Source: Microvelia longipes
Lineage: Eukaryota; Arthropoda; Insecta; Hemiptera; Veliidae
DNA: 64,000 bases
Direction of reading: 5' to 3'
Assembly (NCBI GenBank): GCA_018340805.1
Contig: JACMZG010000008.1
Span: 19,769,118-19,833,117 of the forward strand
The first letter of the stretch is position 1. Every line of letters starts with the position of its first letter. The notes beneath the pieces are model-generated. The model ran no database searches. It worked only from the letters and a program-made list of their open reading frames with translations, and was not told where the DNA came from. Positions 60,058 to 64,000 of the stretch are shown piece by piece. Both the position numbers and the translations under genes were made by a program.

Positions 60058-61034
60058 TTATTTATTTATTTATAATTTAGTAATTACCGTATTAGTGGTC
60101 ACTCAAAGTGGGGCAAGGGCAATTCGATGATTTGAAGTAAATAGAGATAGTGATAAGAAACTGTGATTGAGGAGTGATTAAGACAATGAAATTGTAAGGT
60201 GGTTCCAGGTGAGATATCTTGTACGGTAAAAAGAGTGTGGCAGAGTTTTAACTTTGTAAGTAGAGTGTTACAGAAATATAACCTACAGTTCTCTCTGATT
60301 TAGAGATCTAGTTTTCTTTTTATTATTTAATCCCTTTCTAAGCTCTTGATTATTTCAAGACATGCATTTAGGCTGTATGCATCAAGTGGCAATAAAGATG
60401 ACGTTAACATTTATGACTTTAAAACATTTCTTTTAAAGATTTGAAAACTTCTAGGGACTGACTTATTACTTACAAAAAGGCGTCTTCCAGACCCAAACGC
60501 TAAGTTCCATGTAACATCCGTTATTTGTAAAATCACACACTGGTAAATCTAGGTTTTCAATATCAGTGATTCAGAGCTACAATCAAATGGCTCACTATCT
60601 TGTAGCTTGTCCACCGGCCAAGTATAAATTTGTTTTAAAACAAGCTAGAGACAATGGAAACGTGGATTCATGTGAATATAATGAGATCCGACCTCGCATT
60701 TACGTACCAACTATTAGCACGTTCACACATATTCTAAATTTGCGGATTGCATTAAGTGCAATATCTCAATACGGTTACATACGCTGTAAGAACCATGCGG
60801 AGGGAATCCATTCGGATACGCTGGATCTAGATTGATCTCGAATACGCTATAGGTACCTTTAGAGGCGAACGTTTGAACGGATAACCTTTCCGTCACACTA
60901 TTATTCTACTAGTTTAATTTCATCACTGTTTTTCATCAAATAACTTTGAAATAATATTTTTGGTGTAACTTATCTTTTTGCAAAGAAATCGCAAATTACT
61001 CAAAAAATATATTTTGTTTTAAAACTTTCTTTTA
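59677..61034. other. No gene; AT microsatellite
   Basis: (AT)n with TAATATAT interruptions lies at 59984-60066. The frame at 60566-60835 has no family motif, signal peptide or repeat, and I do not call it. The N gap follows. Confidence 0.4.
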
Positions 61035-61967
61035 NNNNNNNNNNNNNNNNNNNNNNNNNNNNNNNNNNNNNNNNNNNNNNNNNNNNNNNNNNNNNNNNNN
61101 NNNNNNNNNNNNNNNNNNNNNNNNNNNNNNNNNNNNNNNNNNNNNNNNNNNNNNNNNNNNNNNNNNNNNNNNNNNNNNNNNNNNNNNNNNNNNNNNNNNN
61201 NNNNNNNNNNNNNNNNNNNNNNNNNNNNNNNNNNNNNNNNNNNNNNNNNNNNNNNNNNNNNNNNNNNNNNNNNNNNNNNNNNNNNNNNNNNNNNNNNNNN
61301 NNNNNNNNNNNNNNNNNNNNNNNNNNNNNNNNNNNNNNNNNNNNNNNNNNNNNNNNNNNNNNNNNNNNNNNNNNNNNNNNNNNNNNNNNNNNNNNNNNNN
61401 NNNNNNNNNNNNNNNNNNNNNNNNNNNNNNNNNNNNNNNNNNNNNNNNNNNNNNNNNNNNNNNNNNNNNNNNNNNNNNNNNNNNNNNNNNNNNNNNNNNN
61501 NNNNNNNNNNNNNNNNNNNNNNNNNNNNNNNNNNNNNNNNNNNNNNNNNNNNNNNNNNNNNNNNNNNNNNNNNNNNNNNNNNNNNNNNNNNNNNNNNNNN
61601 NNNNNNNNNNNNNNNNNNNNNNNNNNNNNNNNNNNNNNNNNNNNNNNNNNNNNNNNNNNNNNNNNNNNNNNNNNNNNNNNNNNNNNNNNNNNNNNNNNNN
61701 NNNNNNNNNNNNNNNNNNNNNNNNNNNNNNNNNNNNNNNNNNNNNNNNNNNNNNNNNNNNNNNNNNNNNNNNNNNNNNNNNNNNNNNNNNNNNNNNNNNN
61801 NNNNNNNNNNNNNNNNNNNNNNNNNNNNNNNNNNNNNNNNNNNNNNNNNNNNNNNNNNNNNNNNNNNNNNNNNNNNNNNNNNNNNNNNNNNNNNNNNNNN
61901 NNNNNNNNNNNNNNNNNNNNNNNNNNNNNNNNNNNNNNNNNNNNNNNNNNNNNNNNNNNNNNNNNNN
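61035..61967. other. Assembly gap (N)
   Basis: 933 unknown bases. Open frames across it are meaningless. Confidence 1.
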
Positions 61968-62713
61968 ATAGGAGCTCCGAGCATACCACAGGCTACTAGA
62001 GCAGAATAAGCTGCAGCAGTCTATAAATGTCTTGAAGAATGAGGACTTCTTGATTCAGTCCAAGCGATGTGTTTTGACACCACGGCATCGAACACCGGTA
62101 TGAACAATGGAGCTTGCAGAAATATTGAAAACCTCTTAGAAAAGGATTTTCTATACCTGCCTTGTAGGCACCACATATTTGAAGTGATGTTAAAGGGTGT
62201 ATTCAATGAATTGGTGGGACAGACTTTTGGGTCAGATGTTCCACTGTTTTCTAGGTTCAGAAACTCATGGGGTCAGATAGACCCAAAAAATAGTCTTCTG
62301 GTATTGAAGGAGGATGCCCCAAAAGTTTAAAAGAGATATGCATGACTACTTCGTAAAAAGTTTAAAAGAAAAACAATTAAGAGAAGATTACTGGGAGCTA
62401 ATTGAGCTGGCAGTGATTTTTCTAGGAGAGACCCCGCCTCGAGGAGTGTCATTTAGAAAGCCAGGTGCTATAAGCCATGCAAGATGGATTGTCGAAGGCG
62501 ATCTATTGTTTAAAAATTTAATTATTTAGAAGTGAGTTCAAGTTGTCTACCAAAGAAAAATCTTCTTTCTAATTCTTTCTTATTAGAGTGTATTTAAGAG
62601 CGTGGTATGGTGACAAAAGTGCGAGTAAGGCCCCAATGTCTGACTTGCACTTTATTCAATCATTAGTCAATAACGAGGCTATAGATTTAAAAATTTGCAA
62701 TGCTATACTAAAA
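61968..62713 (+). pseudogene. hAT-like transposase-related protein, broken
   Basis: The text CFDTTASNTG (Asp codon 62076), then LPCRHHIFEVML (Cys 62163, His 62172), then ISHARWI and finally YLRAWYGD and LVNNEAIDLKI resemble a widespread arthropod protein group related to hAT transposases. There the Asp is a catalytic residue and CxxH a conserved motif. The gene enters from the gap. It has in-frame stops at 62007-62009 and 62040-62042, a frame change at 62310-62330, and a stop at 62527-62529. A possible intron (GTGAGT at 62533 to TTATTAG at 62587) separates the last piece, which ends at TAA 62719-62721 in yet another frame. The hAT label is moderate; it could be a domesticated relative. Confidence 0.6.
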
Positions 62714-62721
62714 AAATATTA

Positions 62722-64000
62722 ACCATTTGGTTAATAAATTTGGTAAGGGAAGAGGGGGCGGGATCAAGCAAAGGGGGTAACACACAGATGTCACAATAAT
62801 GGCTTGTTTGAAAATAAATTTAAACAAAAAAAAAAATTCTTGAAATTCTTGAAACTGAATTGGACTATTATACTCATTACTTAGCTTTCACCTACTGCAA
62901 GATAGGATGACAGTGTTTGTATGTTTCACATTAGGTCTGCTAATTTTTGGTATAAATAACCAATTATTGGTCTTAAATTATAGAAAACAGTATACAAGAA
63001 TATAATATGCCAATGAATTGATAACGAAAAAACATATTATATGAGTTATACTTTGCAGTGTAAAGAAAAAAAATGTTTTTTAAAAAAAATTTCAGAAAAA
63101 ATATATATGTCTACCATTAAATGTCAGGTTAAGTACAAACTAAGATAATTTCAGGTCATAATTATAAGTTCATAGTGTTTTATTAGTGAATTAAGTAAAA
63201 AATCACAGAAAAAAATATGTCACGAAAATCACAATTTTGACGCCTGTAAAACTTCAAAGGCCCGGCGGCACCTGTTAATCACCTCCGATCGGGCTAAAAT
63301 TTTTATAAATTTTTTTTTCATATATTCGAACAAAATTAGGGGTTGGGACCACAACATTTCTAACATTTTTTTTCACCCCTATAGCTAAGGGTACCCTACG
63401 CCACACTTATCAATAGTCATTCGTTTATGTTTCGGATAAAACAAGTTGAACAAAGATTCCTTCAGATACTTAAATCCCAAGCCGCTGATCCGAGTATTGT
63501 GACCGAGTAAGTAGTGCCAATTACTTGTCTCATTAAAATCCGTGATAAATTATTTTATTGCCTCTAAGTCTGTTTCAGTGTCTCCTCTTACTTTAAGTCG
63601 TGAATACGCGCGAAACAGTCGTTCGTGTCCATCGGAGTCCCTGCAACAAGAAGCCCTGGATACACTCATCTTAACGCCTTGACTCCCCCTTTATATAATA
63701 TCACCTCTCAAAGAAAGAAAGACTGGGAACTTATCGCAAACACAAAACAGGGTTTGAACTACCAGTACCCGCGTCAGTGCCACATTGAGGGCACTGTTGC
63801 AATAAATATTTCTTCAGTAAAAAATGTAAAAATAAATGCTATAAAAACACCCATTTCGAAATTTGAGCCGTCCCTCTGGTAGACGAAATATGATCTACAT
63901 GCCGTATCTGACGCATTTATATTGTATTAATTATACTTTAATCTAAGGTTATTTATATTTTATTACAGGCATTAATTGGGCAAGGCGCAGCTAGGACAGA
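62722..64000. other. No confident gene; exon-like fragments near the end
   Basis: ATG at 63427 opens MFRIKQVEQRFLQILKSQ and more, ending in GA|GTAAGT, a good donor. Good acceptors lie at 63578 (CTGTTTCAG) and 63969 (TTTATTACAG). Neither acceptor continues the frame openly, so I do not call a gene. Confidence 0.3.

Noticed and set aside
60566..60835. 89-codon frame
   Set aside because: No recognisable domain or repeat, no splice or regulatory context.
61000..61989. Frames of more than 300 codons on the minus strand
   Set aside because: They consist of unknown residues from the N gap.

Overview
This window is visibly AT-rich eukaryotic DNA with long microsatellites, minisatellites and one assembly gap (N run at 61035-61967). 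I found no cellular protein-coding gene, tRNA gene or intact rRNA gene that I can defend. What can be recognised is almost entirely transposable elements and their debris. The mix is a Mag-like Ty3 element, a copia element primed in the half-tRNA style, a Tc1/mariner-superfamily transposase of the type seen in insects and spiders, R1/Jockey-like endonuclease debris, hammerhead-like Penelope debris and a hAT-like 'FDTTASNTG' protein. Together these point to an arthropod, most likely an insect. I cannot name the species.

Layout. 1-4278: a 5S-rRNA-related repeat (855-1243), a decayed non-LTR endonuclease on the minus strand (1426-1660) and a tandem duplication (3771-3930). 4279-8159: a Ty3/gypsy element with 188-bp LTRs differing at one base and a 4-bp target duplication; gag-protease-integrase are readable, but the reverse transcriptase core is deleted. 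8160-27879: repeats only, including minisatellites (54, 25 and 31 bp units), 5S-related repeats, a tRNA-like B-box repeat, a foldback family marked by GGTGGTCCGC, and two foldbacks with hammerhead-like cores. 27880-32422: a nearly intact copia element, with identical 199-bp LTRs, a 5-bp duplication ATTAA, and one frameshift next to the catalytic YVDD. 32423-41655: more 5S-related repeats (one split by a TA-flanked MITE at 39533-39938) and a broken Tc1/mariner-superfamily transposase (36652-37494) beside a foldback MITE. 41656-58325: a very long AT microsatellite, a second, decayed Ty3 pol (44492-45680), several foldbacks and minisatellites. 58326-59676: a 1.35-kb non-autonomous PIF/Harbinger-like element with TAA duplication, 21-bp TIRs and mirrored subterminal arrays. 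59677-64000: the gap and a broken hAT-like gene on its right edge.

The genes do not form a pathway. Each is part of a mobile element, and the two LTR elements look young. The most interesting signals are: (i) a multi-copy repeat whose middle is homologous to the 3' two-thirds of 5S rRNA, including the internal RNA polymerase III control region, followed by two conserved GAGCGAAGCGA hairpins; (ii) at least five scattered hammerhead-ribozyme-like cores, one precisely missing from one arm of a foldback; (iii) a Ty3 element that looks recently inserted although it lacks reverse transcriptase; and (iv) the PIF/Harbinger-like element with its mirrored subterminal arrays.
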